DNA of 64,000 nucleotides from Mycobacterium sp. 1164985.4 (GTDB lineage: Bacteria; Actinomycetota; Actinomycetes; Mycobacteriales; Mycobacteriaceae): assembly GCF_001668575.1 (NCBI RefSeq), contig NZ_LZMD01000011.1:1-64000 (forward strand). The letters run 5' to 3'. Each line of letters starts with the position of its first letter. The stretch's first letter is position 1. The translations under genes and the position numbers were made by a program. A model generated the notes under the pieces. That model ran no database searches. It had not been told where the DNA came from and was given only the letters and a program-made list of their open reading frames with translations. Of the stretch, positions 35,181-45,300 are shown in pieces.

Positions 35181-36374
35181 TTGACCACGTTCGAGAAGGA
35201 CGCGATCGTCAGCGGCCTCGGCATTTCCCGCATCGGCCGGCGCACGGGGATCCCCGGAATCGAACTGACGATGGAGGCAACGCGGGCCGCCGTCGACGAT
35301 GCCGGCCTCACCCCCGACGACATCGACGGCATCGTCTCCTTCGGAGACACGCCGCTGGCCGAAGTCGTTGCGGCACTGGGCGCCCCGGCGGCCGACCAGG
35401 GTTACGGTTTCCCCACCGGGGGTGTGCTCACCCCCGTGATGTCGGCGATGGTGGCGGTGTCCGAGCGACGGGCACGCCATGTGCTGGTGTATCGGACGGT
35501 GCAGATGCTCGGCGGGACGATGACGCAGGCACCGCCCACCGCCGGGCCGAACCCGTTGGCGAATCCCCCGATCGAACCCCGCGTACCCGGTGCCCGGCGC
35601 AGGCTCGGACCGTTCGGCGACATCGACGAACTGCTGGCAGCACATGCGTACTCGGCGGCGAACTGGCTGGCCATGCATTGCCGCCGGCACATGGAGCTGT
35701 ACGGGACGACGAAGGAACAGCTCGGCTGGCTCGCAATCAGCAGCAGAGCCAACGCCGCGCTCAATCCGCTTGCCGCCTACCACGATCCGATGACCATGGC
35801 GGACTATCTGGCGGCGCGGCCGGTGTCCACACCGTTCGGGCTGTTCGACTGCGACGTGCCGATCGACGGTTCGATCGCATTCGTGATTTCGCACGCCGAC
35901 TACGCGGCGGACTGCCCCCAGCCTCCCGTGGCGGTGGAAGCCGTTGGCGGAGCTTATGGCTCGGGCGGGTGGTTCCACCGCGACGACTTCCCGAAAATGG
36001 CGTCCACCGATGCGGCGGCTCAGATGTGGTCGCGCACCGACTTGACGTCGTCGGACGTCGACATCGCCGAACTCTACGACGGTTTCACCTTTCTGACATT
36101 CGCGTGGCTCGAGGCGCTGGGGTTCTGCGCGGACGGCGAGGCGGGGCCGTTCGTCGAAGGCGCGAGGCGGATCGCGCTCGACGGAGAGTTGCCGCTCAAC
36201 ACCTACGGAGGCCAGCTGTCGGCAGGCCGGATGCACGGCTACTGGCTGTTGCACGAGGCGTGTCTGCAGCTGCGGGGACAGGCCGGTGACCGGCAGGTGT
36301 CGCGTCGGCCCGAGGTGGCGGTCGCCGCGGCCGGCGGCGGGCCGATCGCCGGCTGTCTGCTGTTGACGTGCTGA
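35181..36374 (+). CDS. Thiolase-like protein (SCP-x/lipid-transfer type)
   Basis: The 397-residue thiolase-fold protein has AIVSGLGISRIGRRTGIPGIEL at the start, RHVLVYRTVQMLGG in place of the usual nucleophile loop, and NTYGGQLSAGRMHGYWLLHEA near the C-terminus. The classical catalytic Cys of thiolases is not obvious, as in the SCP-x-like subgroup that works with DUF35 proteins as aldolases or retro-aldolases on steroid side chains. The TTG start at 35181 has a GAGG upstream. It is likely to act with the divergent OB-fold protein. Confidence 0.8.
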   Translation: MTTFEKDAIVSGLGISRIGRRTGIPGIELTMEATRAAVDDAGLTPDDIDGIVSFGDTPLAEVVAALGAPAADQGYGFPTGGVLTPVMSAMVAVSERRARHVLVYRTVQMLGGTMTQAPPTAGPNPLANPPIEPRVPGARRRLGPFGDIDELLAAHAYSAANWLAMHCRRHMELYGTTKEQLGWLAISSRANAALNPLAAYHDPMTMADYLAARPVSTPFGLFDCDVPIDGSIAFVISHADYAADCPQPPVAVEAVGGAYGSGGWFHRDDFPKMASTDAAAQMWSRTDLTSSDVDIAELYDGFTFLTFAWLEALGFCADGEAGPFVEGARRIALDGELPLNTYGGQLSAGRMHGYWLLHEACLQLRGQAGDRQVSRRPEVAVAAAGGGPIAGCLLLTC

Positions 36375-36376
36375 GC

Positions 36377-36760
36377 TCACTCCTCGGTGCGCTGGGGTCG
36401 TCGCAGCGCACCCCAGAGCCCGACGCCGATACCGACGACCGCACCCCCGAGTCCGATGACCCGCTGCGAGCGCTTCATCTCGTGGTGCACACCCATGCCG
36501 CCCAGCAGATCGGCCGCGTCGGCGCCGCCCGAGGCCAGGAACCACCCCCGGGTGTCGCGGCCGCGCACGGCGGAGGCCAGCAGCAGCCCGCCGATGAGCG
36601 CGTCACGGTAGCCCATCGAGCGCAGCAGCAGCTGCGTCGTCGGCGCCGGCTCCTCCGGGTCACCCCACAGCCGGTTGGCACGAAGCGGATCGACCAGAAA
36701 CGACACCCCGGAGGCGAAGCGGATACTGCCTGCGAGGAGCGCGGCGCGGTCGGGTGACAT
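36377..36760 (-). CDS. DUF4267-like small membrane protein
   Basis: The 127-residue protein from the ATG at 36760 has hydrophobic segments (LLAGSIRFASGVSFLVDP, ALIGGLLLASAVRG, VIGLGGAVVGIGVGLWGAL) and the pattern LLRSMGYRDALIGGLL. This resembles DUF4267 membrane proteins of unknown function; the family call is tentative. It is convergent with the thiolase-like gene with two bases between stops and has no obvious partner. Confidence 0.65.
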   Translation of the reverse strand: MSPDRAALLAGSIRFASGVSFLVDPLRANRLWGDPEEPAPTTQLLLRSMGYRDALIGGLLLASAVRGRDTRGWFLASGGADAADLLGGMGVHHEMKRSQRVIGLGGAVVGIGVGLWGALRRPQRTEE

Positions 36761-36808
36761 GGCCCGCAGCCTAGGCCGCGACGGTGCACGACGAGCTAGT
36801 TTTCCGGC

Positions 36809-37009
36809 ATGACCGATAACCCTCTGTACGAGGCGGGTTCCGCCGCGATGATCCTGTCGATGGCGGCGCTGCGCATGGTCGACGGCACGCCGGCCGCCCA
36901 GGCCCTCGACACCGCCCACCACGCGTGGCGAGAGCACGTGCGGACACGAGGCAACACCTCGTTGGAGTTCAGCGATCTGCGCTCGCTCGTGGAGCGGTTG
37001 ACCTCCTGA
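36809..37009 (+). CDS. Small helical protein, unknown function
   Basis: The 66-residue protein MTDNPLYEAGSAAMILSMAA continues into an amphipathic helix (AAQALDTAHHAWREHVRTRG). It is divergent from the DUF4267-like gene and convergent with the VOC gene, three bases apart. No ribosome binding site is clear. Length and composition look like a genuine small gene, but I do not recognise it. Confidence 0.5.
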   Translation: MTDNPLYEAGSAAMILSMAALRMVDGTPAAQALDTAHHAWREHVRTRGNTSLEFSDLRSLVERLTS

Positions 37010-37012
37010 CGG

Positions 37013-37441
37013 TCAGCCCGTGGTGAACAGCTCGAGCTGGATGTTGTCGGGGTCGCGGAACACCACCGTCGCGAACGGAAAGGGCTCGTCGGCCGCGCGC
37101 ACACCGGAATGCTCGATGCCGAGTTCGTCGAGCCGTCGCGTCCATGCGTCCAGCTCGGCGCGCGACGCCACGTTCAAGGCCACGTGATCCAATCCCGTTC
37201 GGGCCTCGTCGAATCGGTTGCCGTCGTTGCCGGTGTTGGTGTGCAGGCCGATGACGACGCCGGAGCGCGGCTCGATCAGCAGTTCGCCGTATCCGGTGTC
37301 CTCGCGTTCGTAGTGCGGGAACTTCATCGGCACCCGGTCGGCCGCGAGCAGCCGTTGATACCACGCCAGGCTGGCCTCGAGATCGGTCACGGTGATGGAG
37401 ATGTGGTGGATGCCGGTGATACCGGGGGCGTCGTCGCTCAT
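37013..37441 (-). CDS. VOC/glyoxalase-family protein
   Basis: This 142-residue protein contains two VOC half-modules: GIHHISITVTDLEASLAWYQRLL at the start and LDHVALNVASRAELDAWTRRL in the middle, ending with FRDPDNIQLELF. The metal ligands expected at the His of the first and second modules and the C-terminal Glu are present. The fold is used by glyoxalases, extradiol dioxygenases and antibiotic-resistance proteins; the role here is undefined. It is followed by a secreted esterase on the same strand. Confidence 0.85.
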   Translation of the reverse strand: MSDDAPGITGIHHISITVTDLEASLAWYQRLLAADRVPMKFPHYEREDTGYGELLIEPRSGVVIGLHTNTGNDGNRFDEARTGLDHVALNVASRAELDAWTRRLDELGIEHSGVRAADEPFPFATVVFRDPDNIQLELFTTG

Positions 37442-37468
37442 TTCCCTACCGTAGAACCGACCCGCGGG

Positions 37469-38386
37469 TCATCTACCGTGGGTGGCGAAGAACTGACCGG
37501 TCGCCTGGGAGGCGTCGAACGGCGCGAAGAGACCGCCCGGCCACACGTGGCCGCCGCCGTCGATCTGGACGAACTCCACCTCGGTGCCGGCCGCACAACC
37601 GGTGGCCACGACCCGATGGACGTTGCCCTGCACCTGCTCGACCGGCGCCGGGCACCCGTCGATGTCGCGCCAGCGTTGCGCCATCGCCGCGGCCGAGACG
37701 ATGTCGCTCGCTCCTCCGCGCCCCAACATCGGGCCACCGCCGAACGGCACCACGGGATCGGACGTGCCGTGCACCGTGAGCACCGACACCGGCTGCGAGG
37801 GCGCGCAGGGAAATCCCGAGGCCAGCGTGGCCGCGACGGGCGCCGCGGCGGCGAAGACGTCGGCGCGTTGACATGCCAGCCGCGACGCCATGAAGCCACC
37901 CGCCGACGTTCCGGTTACGAACACGCGACCGGGGTCCACGCCGTACTCCTGGCGAAGGCGGTCGGTGAGCGCGACCAGGAAACCGACGTCGTCGACGCCC
38001 TGGCGGTCGGGCAGCGAGGCGCCCCGCCCATCGGCCCAACTCATGTCGATGCCGTCGGGATAGGCGACAACGAAGCCGTACTGATCGGCGATCGCGTTGT
38101 AGTTGGTCGCTCCGGCCTGCGCCTGACCGGTCATCCCGGCGCCGTGCAGGTTCAGCACGAGCCCGGCGGGGTTGTTCAGGCCCGGCGGTGCGTGCACTTG
38201 ATAAGTGCGGTTCAACCCGCCGACCGTCAAGGCGCCCGCGGCGTCCCCGCCGGGAAACGCTGCGGCCCGTCCCCCGCCGAAGCCGACCAGCACGCACAGC
38301 ACCGCCACTACGAGCGCCGACCGCATGAGCGCGGTCCTCACGTGTGCCGGGCGTGCGCCTTGCGAACATGCCGACAGTTCCGCCAT
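37469..38386 (-). CDS. Secreted PHB depolymerase/LpqC-type esterase
   Basis: The 305-residue alpha/beta hydrolase starts at the ATG at 38386 after AAAGGGGGG. A signal sequence (SALVVAVLCVLVGFGGGRAAA) lies at about residues 20-42 after a long polar leader. The nucleophile elbow is GTSAGGFMASRLA, the oxyanion part LNLHGAGMTGQAQ and the catalytic His is in DGGGHVWPGG. The family includes poly(3-hydroxybutyrate) depolymerases and feruloyl esterases. It probably acts in the cell envelope or medium. Confidence 0.85.
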   Translation of the reverse strand: MAELSACSQGARPAHVRTALMRSALVVAVLCVLVGFGGGRAAAFPGGDAAGALTVGGLNRTYQVHAPPGLNNPAGLVLNLHGAGMTGQAQAGATNYNAIADQYGFVVAYPDGIDMSWADGRGASLPDRQGVDDVGFLVALTDRLRQEYGVDPGRVFVTGTSAGGFMASRLACQRADVFAAAAPVAATLASGFPCAPSQPVSVLTVHGTSDPVVPFGGGPMLGRGGASDIVSAAAMAQRWRDIDGCPAPVEQVQGNVHRVVATGCAAGTEVEFVQIDGGGHVWPGGLFAPFDASQATGQFFATHGR

Positions 38387-39059
38387 GTTCGTCCCCCCTT
38401 TCGAACTTCGAGTCACCGGCGCGAAGGTAGACCACGGTCGTGCGCCGTGTAGGCCTTTTATCCCGCGCCGGCGGTTTTCATGCGGTTGGCTGTAACGGCC
38501 CCGGGTATGTCGTGTCGAACTTTCTGCGATATCTATCGACGATTGGACAGACTTGTTACCTCACAGCTCACCTCGAACCCCTCGGTCGCTCGCCTTCACC
38601 GGTGGCCCGCGATGGTCGCGAGGACGCTCACCGGAACATTGCTGTTCTTCGCGGATCGCCCGCCGCCGAGGAAGTCGGTGTCTACGAATCACCTCGGTCG
38701 CCACCGACCCACTCACCGTCCAACTCAACGCCCTGTTCGGCCATCATCACGAAAATCCGTCAGCGACAGCGCAGTTCGGATGCACTATGGTGGGAGCCAT
38801 CGGCTCGCCGGAGGCGCGGCAATGGCCGGCGTGGGTCGGGTAGGCGGCCGAGATCGACGCCCGCAGCGCGATGTTCGCACCGCTGCGGACGTCGCAGCGT
38901 CTGCTGGGCAGGCTCATGGTGTAGCCGCAGGGAGCCGATGCGTACCGCCGCTCAGATGCGGACATGCTCGATCGCTACGCGGTCGACGCCGCGATCCTCG
39001 TCGACGAAACACAAAGCGCGCAAACACGGTTCCTGTGCGGAACAGTGGCAAAGCGCTGA
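38387..39059 (+). other. Gene-poor stretch with a possible decayed reading frame
   Basis: No convincing intact gene is seen in these 670 bases, and reading frames on both strands lack start signals or family character. In one frame, from about 38684 to the TGA at 39057-39059, protein-like sequence (TSVATDPLTVQLNALFGHHH, AAEIDARSAMFAPLRTSQ, DADMLDRYAVDAAILVDE) is interrupted by two TAG codons. This may be a decayed gene, but I do not recognise it. Confidence 0.3.
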
Positions 39060-40400
39060 TCACGCGTCGACCTTACGAGTGGCCGCGCGGGCGACCAGAT
39101 ACAGGACGGCGCCCGCCACCACGAGTATTGCGGCGAACAGCCAGACCTTCGCGGTCTGCTGGGTCAGCAGCAGCACACACGACGCCACGCCGAGCACCGG
39201 CACCGCCGTCCACACCCGGAAATGCGGGTGGTCGACGCTGTCGCGCCGGAGCACCAGCACCGCGATGTTGGTGGAGATGAACACGATCAACAACAGCAGG
39301 ACCACGGTCTCAGCGAGCGTCGACAGATCACCGAGCATGCTGAGCACCATTGCCACCGCGGTTGTCGCGACAATGGCGGTCCACGGTGTGCGCCGCTTCG
39401 GCAAAACGCGACCGAGCACGCTCGGCAACAGGCCGTGCTCGGCCATACCGTAGGTGAGCCGGCTGGCCATGATCATCGTCAGCAGCGCGCCATTGGCCAC
39501 GGCGACGAGCGCGATCGCGCTGAACACCCAGTCGGGCACTCCGACGTCGGACGCGCCGACCACGTCGAGCAACGGTCCCGAGGACTTCGCCAGTTCGTCG
39601 GCGGGCAGTGCTATCGCACTCGCGACTCCGACCAGGGCGTAGAGCACGCCCGCGGTGACGAGGGCACCGAACAGCGCCGTCGGGTACACCTTGCTCGGAT
39701 TGCGGATCTCCTCGGCGACGTTCGCGGAGGTCTCGAAGCCGACAAACGAGTAGTACGCAACGATCGCTCCGCTGAAGATCGCCAGCGCGGGCGCAGCACC
39801 GTCGGGGAACTCGGTGACGCGGCCGAGGTCGCCGCGGCCGCCGCCCACCATCACCGACACCGCGATGACGACGATCAGCAGGCCGGTCAGCTCAATCACG
39901 GTCATCGCGACGTTGCTCTTCACCGACTCGCTGATCCCGCGCGCGTTCAGGCACCCGATCAGCGCCAGGAACACGATGGCCGCCGGTACGGCCGGTACAT
40001 CGATGAAGGTTGCGAGGTAGTCGCCGGCGAAGGCGAGGGCGAGACCCGCCGCGCTGGTCACGCCGGCGGCGAGCATGCAGAAACCCACAAGGAACGACAC
40101 CAGTGGGCGGCGAAACGCACGCTCGGCGAACACCGCCGCGCCGCCCGCCTTCGGGTACTTGGTGACCAGTTCGGCGTAGGAACCGGCGGTGAGCAGCGCG
40201 AGCAGCAGCGCCAGCAGAAGCGGCGCCCACAACGCACCGCCGACGTCGCCCGCCAGCACCCCCATCAGCGCGTAGATCCCGGCACCGAGCACGTCGCCGA
40301 GGATGAACAGGTAGAGCAGCGGCCCGGTGATCCCTCGTTTGAGCTTGCCGCCCTCCGCTTCGTCGGAATGGTCGGACTGCGCCTTGGCCGGGGAGGTCAT
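39060..40400 (-). CDS. APC-superfamily amino acid permease
   Basis: The 446-residue protein has 12 predicted helices and the APC signature GPLLYLFILGDVLGAGIYALMG in helix 1 (the unwound substrate site). FSGAIVAYYSFVGFETSANVAEE in helix 6 and RNPSKVYPTALFGALV follow, and the YAELVTKYPKAGGAAVFAER loop is typical. It probably imports an amino acid or polyamine by proton or sodium symport. The ATG at 40400 replaces a longer frame start; GAGAG lies upstream. It stands alone. Confidence 0.92.
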   Translation of the reverse strand: MTSPAKAQSDHSDEAEGGKLKRGITGPLLYLFILGDVLGAGIYALMGVLAGDVGGALWAPLLLALLLALLTAGSYAELVTKYPKAGGAAVFAERAFRRPLVSFLVGFCMLAAGVTSAAGLALAFAGDYLATFIDVPAVPAAIVFLALIGCLNARGISESVKSNVAMTVIELTGLLIVVIAVSVMVGGGRGDLGRVTEFPDGAAPALAIFSGAIVAYYSFVGFETSANVAEEIRNPSKVYPTALFGALVTAGVLYALVGVASAIALPADELAKSSGPLLDVVGASDVGVPDWVFSAIALVAVANGALLTMIMASRLTYGMAEHGLLPSVLGRVLPKRRTPWTAIVATTAVAMVLSMLGDLSTLAETVVLLLLIVFISTNIAVLVLRRDSVDHPHFRVWTAVPVLGVASCVLLLTQQTAKVWLFAAILVVAGAVLYLVARAATRKVDA

Positions 40401-40627
40401 GCCGATCTCTCTACCCCGCCCGACCGGTAAACATTCCGCTTCCAAACGCGACTTGTGTGTGAAAGCGCTCGGTCAGCGAACGAAATCACGCACAAATCGT
40501 GGGTTGCGACACGGTCACGGATTGATACCTATCCGCGCACCAAGATCACAAGCGTCACTTTCGCCACTAGCGTCACATCCGCCCATCGCTGACGTCGCTC
40601 CGGCGTCCGCCTCCGGAAAGGTGTGAC

Positions 40628-42064
40628 ATGTCGCCGCGTCCGCGCATCGCCTCGCTATTGGTGGCGTCCGCAACCGTGATCGGCCTGAGCGCCGTCCTCG
40701 GCGTCGCCCCCTCGGCGACCGCGGAACCCTGCACCGGCGCGGCCGCGGCCGCGCAACCGCCCGCGGCGCCGAACACCGATGCGACGCCCGCATTGCCGGG
40801 CGGGCCGCCGGTCGGTCACCGGCCCCGCAACACCGACGACGAGGCGCCATCGCCGCAACTCGGTCGGCTGCCCGCCGAGATCCTCGAATCGCTCACACCG
40901 CGTTCGGCGACCGTCGAGCAACAGGCCGACGTCCGCCCGACGCCACCTCAGCCACCCACGGATCAGCCTGAAGCGCAACAACTTCCCGCCGCTGCGGCCC
41001 CCGAACCGCCTCCCCCGCCCGCACCGCCTGGAACAACGCTCGTCGGTTGGGTGACCGGACCCGAGAGCCCAAACAACACCATCGGGCGGTTCGCCATCAC
41101 CGGCACCGACCTCGGAATCATGTGGGACAACGGCGATCCCGGCAATCACCAGGTGCTGATGGCATTCGGCGACACCTACGGCTACTGCAGCGTGCGCGGT
41201 AAGCAGTGGCGGTACAACACGCTGCTGCGCACCCAGGACGGTGCGCTGTCGAAGACGGTCGCGGTGCCCGACGGCATCCTCGCCAATCGCTACTCCGGTT
41301 CCCCGCTGTGGGCACCGGGGCTGTCCAAGCAGATCATCAACAGCACCAAGTGGGCACCGAACGAGACCGGCATCATTCCGACGGCGGGGATCTCCGCGGG
41401 CGGCAACCAGTTCGTGAACTTCATGTCGATCAAGAGCTGGGACGCCGACGGCCGGTGGACCACGAACTTCTCGGCGATCGCGGTCTCCCCCGACAACGGC
41501 GAGCGCTGGGGTGTCTACCCCGGCTCCGTGCGTGCCGCCCGTGAAGGTGACGTCCCCAGCGCCCGCTACGTGCGCGGCAACGAGAACTTTCAGCAGGCCG
41601 CGTTTCTCAAGTCGGGGCCTGGTGACCCCTATCTGTACATGTTCGGGACGCCGGCGGGTCGAGGCGGTGCGGCGTACATCGCACGCATCCCGCAGGGCGC
41701 GGTGCCGGACCTCAATCGCTACGAGTACTGGAATGTCGACCAGAACGCTTGGGTGCCAAGAGATCCGGGCGCGGCCACGGTGGTGATACCCGGCCCCGTG
41801 GGCGAGATGTCGGCCCAGTACAACACCTACCTCAAGCAGTACTTGGTGCTCTACGGCAACGGCGCCAACGATGTGGTGGCCCGGACGGCGCCCGCACCCC
41901 AGGGGCCGTGGGGCCCCGAACAGGTGCTGGTGCGGTCGTGGGACATTCCCGGCGGCATCTACGCGCCGTTCCTGCACCCGTGGTCGACGGGCAAGGAGCT
42001 GTACTTCAACCTGTCGCTGTGGTCGGCATACAACGTCATGCTGATGCGCACCGTGCTTCCGTGA
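40628..42064 (+). CDS. Secreted DUF4185/GH183 endo-D-arabinanase-like protein
   Basis: The 478-residue protein has a Sec signal peptide (residues 1-32, ending SATAEP), a Pro/Ala-rich linker (about 33-135) and a beta-propeller-like DUF4185 domain (GWVTGPESPNNTIGRF, VLMAFGDTYGYCS, SGSPLWAPGLSKQI, NFSAIAVSPDNGERWG, PGGIYAPFLHPWS). As I recall, some mycobacterial DUF4185 proteins were shown to be endo-D-arabinanases (family GH183) acting on arabinogalactan. The role here is inferred by family: trimming or remodelling of cell-wall arabinan. GAAAGG precedes the ATG. Confidence 0.85.
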   Translation: MSPRPRIASLLVASATVIGLSAVLGVAPSATAEPCTGAAAAAQPPAAPNTDATPALPGGPPVGHRPRNTDDEAPSPQLGRLPAEILESLTPRSATVEQQADVRPTPPQPPTDQPEAQQLPAAAAPEPPPPPAPPGTTLVGWVTGPESPNNTIGRFAITGTDLGIMWDNGDPGNHQVLMAFGDTYGYCSVRGKQWRYNTLLRTQDGALSKTVAVPDGILANRYSGSPLWAPGLSKQIINSTKWAPNETGIIPTAGISAGGNQFVNFMSIKSWDADGRWTTNFSAIAVSPDNGERWGVYPGSVRAAREGDVPSARYVRGNENFQQAAFLKSGPGDPYLYMFGTPAGRGGAAYIARIPQGAVPDLNRYEYWNVDQNAWVPRDPGAATVVIPGPVGEMSAQYNTYLKQYLVLYGNGANDVVARTAPAPQGPWGPEQVLVRSWDIPGGIYAPFLHPWSTGKELYFNLSLWSAYNVMLMRTVLP

Positions 42065-42070
42065 CGGGGT

Positions 42071-42391
42071 TCAGCCCGCTTCTGCTGCAGTAACTTCCAC
42101 GACCGACGTCAACCCACTGATCGTCAGCACCGACATCAGGATCGGATTGGCGACGATCCGGCGGATCTGTGCGGCGTGATCGAACAGCGCATGGATTGCC
42201 GCGCTGTCGAGATACTCGACGGCGGCCAGGTCAACCGTCAACCGCCCCGCCTCTTGACCGTGTCTGCTCAGCGCGGCGGCGATGGCGTCGGTCAACGCCT
42301 CGACGTTGCTCAGGTCGAGTTCGCCGCTGACGTTCAGCACCACCGTGCCGTCGCCCCGCCGATCGGTGCTCACTCCGAAAGGTGTGGGCAT
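42071..42391 (-). CDS. STAS-domain anti-sigma factor antagonist
   Basis: The 106-residue STAS protein begins VLNVSGELDLSNVEALTDAI. The phosphorylatable Ser lies in VEYLDSAAIHALF (about residue 63), as in RsbV/SpoIIAA-type antagonists. The ATG at 42391 overlaps the stop of the giant kinase gene (ATGA), so it is co-translated. Dephosphorylated STAS proteins free sigma factors from anti-sigma kinases, and the SpoIIE phosphatase next door is the natural activating enzyme. Confidence 0.88.
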   Translation of the reverse strand: MPTPFGVSTDRRGDGTVVLNVSGELDLSNVEALTDAIAAALSRHGQEAGRLTVDLAAVEYLDSAAIHALFDHAAQIRRIVANPILMSVLTISGLTSVVEVTAAEAG

Positions 42392-45300
42392 CAGGCGATC
42401 CTCGCGTGCATGCCGATCGTCGTACCCGCATCGCCCGTCTCGATCGAGACGTCGTGCATCAGCGCCCTCATCAACGCGATCCCCCGGCCGCGGTGCGAGG
42501 CCGGATCGGCCTGCGGAATCTTCCACACCCCGGTGTCGGCGATGGTCAGGTGGAGCCGGTCGGCCAGCACGGTCGCGCACAACCGAACGGTGCCGCCAGG
42601 ATGGTCACGGTGGCCGTGTTCGATGGCGTTGGCGAGCGCCTCTCCCGCTGCGATCAGCACGTCGAGCGTTTGATGCGGGTCCACCCCCGCACGGACCAGC
42701 CAACTGCGCAGCGCGTTGCGCGTGCCGGCCAGTTCGCCAGGGTCGGCGCTGAACTCGATCTCCAGCGGCGCCGGTTGGCGGTACAGCATGAGCGCGACGT
42801 CGTCTTGATATCCGTAGTTGGGTGCCAACCGGGACATGATCTCGTCGGCCAGGTCGTCGAGCGGTGTGGCGGAATGGCTTTCGAGCACATCGGCGGCCCG
42901 GCGGATGCCCTTGTCCAGGGATTCGCGCCGACGCTCGACCAGGCCGTCGGTGTAGAGCAACAACGTCGCACGGGGCGGCATCACCTGACGGCCCTCCGGA
43001 CGGATGTGGTCGAACGACAATCCCAGCGGGGTGACCGACGCATCGTCGAGCAGTCGCGTCGAGCCATCGGGCAGCACCATTACTGGCGGCGGGTGACCGG
43101 CGCTGGAGTACAACAGCTCACCGGTGTCGGAGTTGAGGACCGCACAGAAGGCCGTCGTGCACCGCGCGCCGGGCAGCCGGGCGGCGAACCGGTCGAGCGC
43201 GGTCAGCGCCGCCGCCGGACCCGGATGTTCGAGTAGCAGCGCACGACAGGCGCTTCGCAGCTGACCCATGACCGTCGCGGCGGTCAAGCCGTGGCCCACG
43301 CAATCGCCGACGACCAGCGCGATGCGGCCGTCGTCCAGGTCGACGACGTCGTACCAGTCACCGCCGACCTGCAGCGGTCGTGTGGCCGGCTGGTAGCGCA
43401 CGGCGAACCCGCTCGACACGGTCGGGCCGAGGATCGCGTGCTGAAGCGCCAGTGCGGTTTCGCGCTGCTGGTCGAGTTGGTGGACGCGCTGCAGGCCCTG
43501 GCCGAGCCGACCGGCCAACACCGCCAGCAGCGTCTGGTCCTCGGGCGTGAACGGGCGACGCTCCGGCAGCTCGAGGTAGACGACGAGCACCCCGCGCGGA
43601 TGCTGGAGGACGATGCGTGCCGACCCCGTTTCGGGCGAATCGGCAACGAGTGAATCGGCGAAGCGCAGAGAGGTGACGGCAAGCTTCGTGGCCGCGGGCA
43701 GGTCGCGCCAGTGCGTAGGCTTGCCGGAACAGACCAGGGCCGTCGGTTCGAGCGCCGTCTCCGCATCGTCGACCGGGAAGGTGACGGCCAGGACACGGTG
43801 CGCCCGCCACACGTCGCGCAGGACGTCGGCGGCCGCGCGCACCGCGTCGTCGAGCGTATCCGCCTGCACGAGTTGCTGATTGAGTGCGGCCAGGGCGGCC
43901 TCCCGCTGCACGGTGTAGTGCTCGGCGGTGACGTCGCGGAAGGTGCCGACCATCACAGGCCTGCCGGTGTCGATCTCCTCGATCTGGTTGTAGGTGAGCG
44001 TCACCCAGAGCCGGTGCCCATCGCGGTGTGTGACCGGAATTGTATGCCTGCCATGAGGTTCGCTCAGGATCCGCGCCAACAGCTGGTCGGCCTGGCGATA
44101 CGCTTCTGGATCCGACTCCGATGTCGGCCACCACGGCTGCACCGGCTCGTAGGGCAGCCCGTCGACGCCGAACCCCAGTATGTCGGTGAACGCGGCGTTG
44201 ATCTCGATCACCGCGCCGCGGTCGTCGGCGACGAAGAACGCTTCCTGCAGAGAGTCGATCAACGCGGTGCGCCATCGTGCGTGGTGATTGCGCAGGCGCG
44301 CGAGTTTGACGTTCGCGCGGACGCGGGCCAGCAGTTCCGCCGCGGCGAACGGCTTGACGAGATAGTCGTCGGCGCCGGCCTGTAGGCCCTCGATGGCGGC
44401 TTCCTGCCCGGCGCGCGCCGACAGCAGCAGCACCGGTATCGCCGCGGTGCGGGGGTCCGACCGCAGTGCGGCGACAAGTGCCAACCCGTCGAGTTGCGGC
44501 ATCATGACGTCGCTGATCACCAAGTCCGGCACGTCCGTGCGTGCCGCATCCAACGCCAGTTGTCCATCGGTGACCGCGTCGACGAGATAGCCGTCGTTGC
44601 GCAGCATGCGGGCGACGTAGTCGCGCATGTCGGCGTTGTCGTCGGCGATCAGAACGCGCGGTGTCGTGCCCGAAAATGACGAGGTCGCCGCGCTCGGCGC
44701 CGCCGACGCTGCGTCACCCGCCTGCACGTCGCCATCACCGGGGAGCCATCGCAGCGCCTCCTCGAGGTACGGCTCGGCACCGCCAGTCGCCGCCCGCTCG
44801 TCGGGCGCCGGGGCGATGGCGTCGGCAGGCAGGTGCGCGGCGCCGAACGGCAGGCGGATCGCGAAGGTGGTGCCGGCTCCCTCGGTGCTCGCAGCGGTGA
44901 TGTGCCCGCCGTGGAGTTCGATCAACTCCTTGACCAGTGCCAGCCCGATGCCGCTGCCTTCGTTGGACCGCGCCCGGACGGTCTCGATGCGGTGGAACCT
45001 CTCGAACAACCGCGGCGTCTCCTCGGCCGGTACCCCGACGCCGGTGTCGGAGACCGTCACCACGGCTTCGGCGCCGTCGCGGGCGACCCCGACCGAAATA
45101 CCCCCGGTGAACGTGAATTTCAGCGCGTTCGACAGCAGGTTGAAGATGACCTTCTCCCACATGTCGCGGTCGAGGTAGACGCTGTCGTCGAGGGAGGCAC
45201 AGTCGACGGTGAACGTGAGGCCGGCGCGCTCGATGGCAGACCGGAAGACGCTGGCGAGTTCTGCGGTCACCGCGCCGAGGTCGACGGGGGTGAAGTTGGC

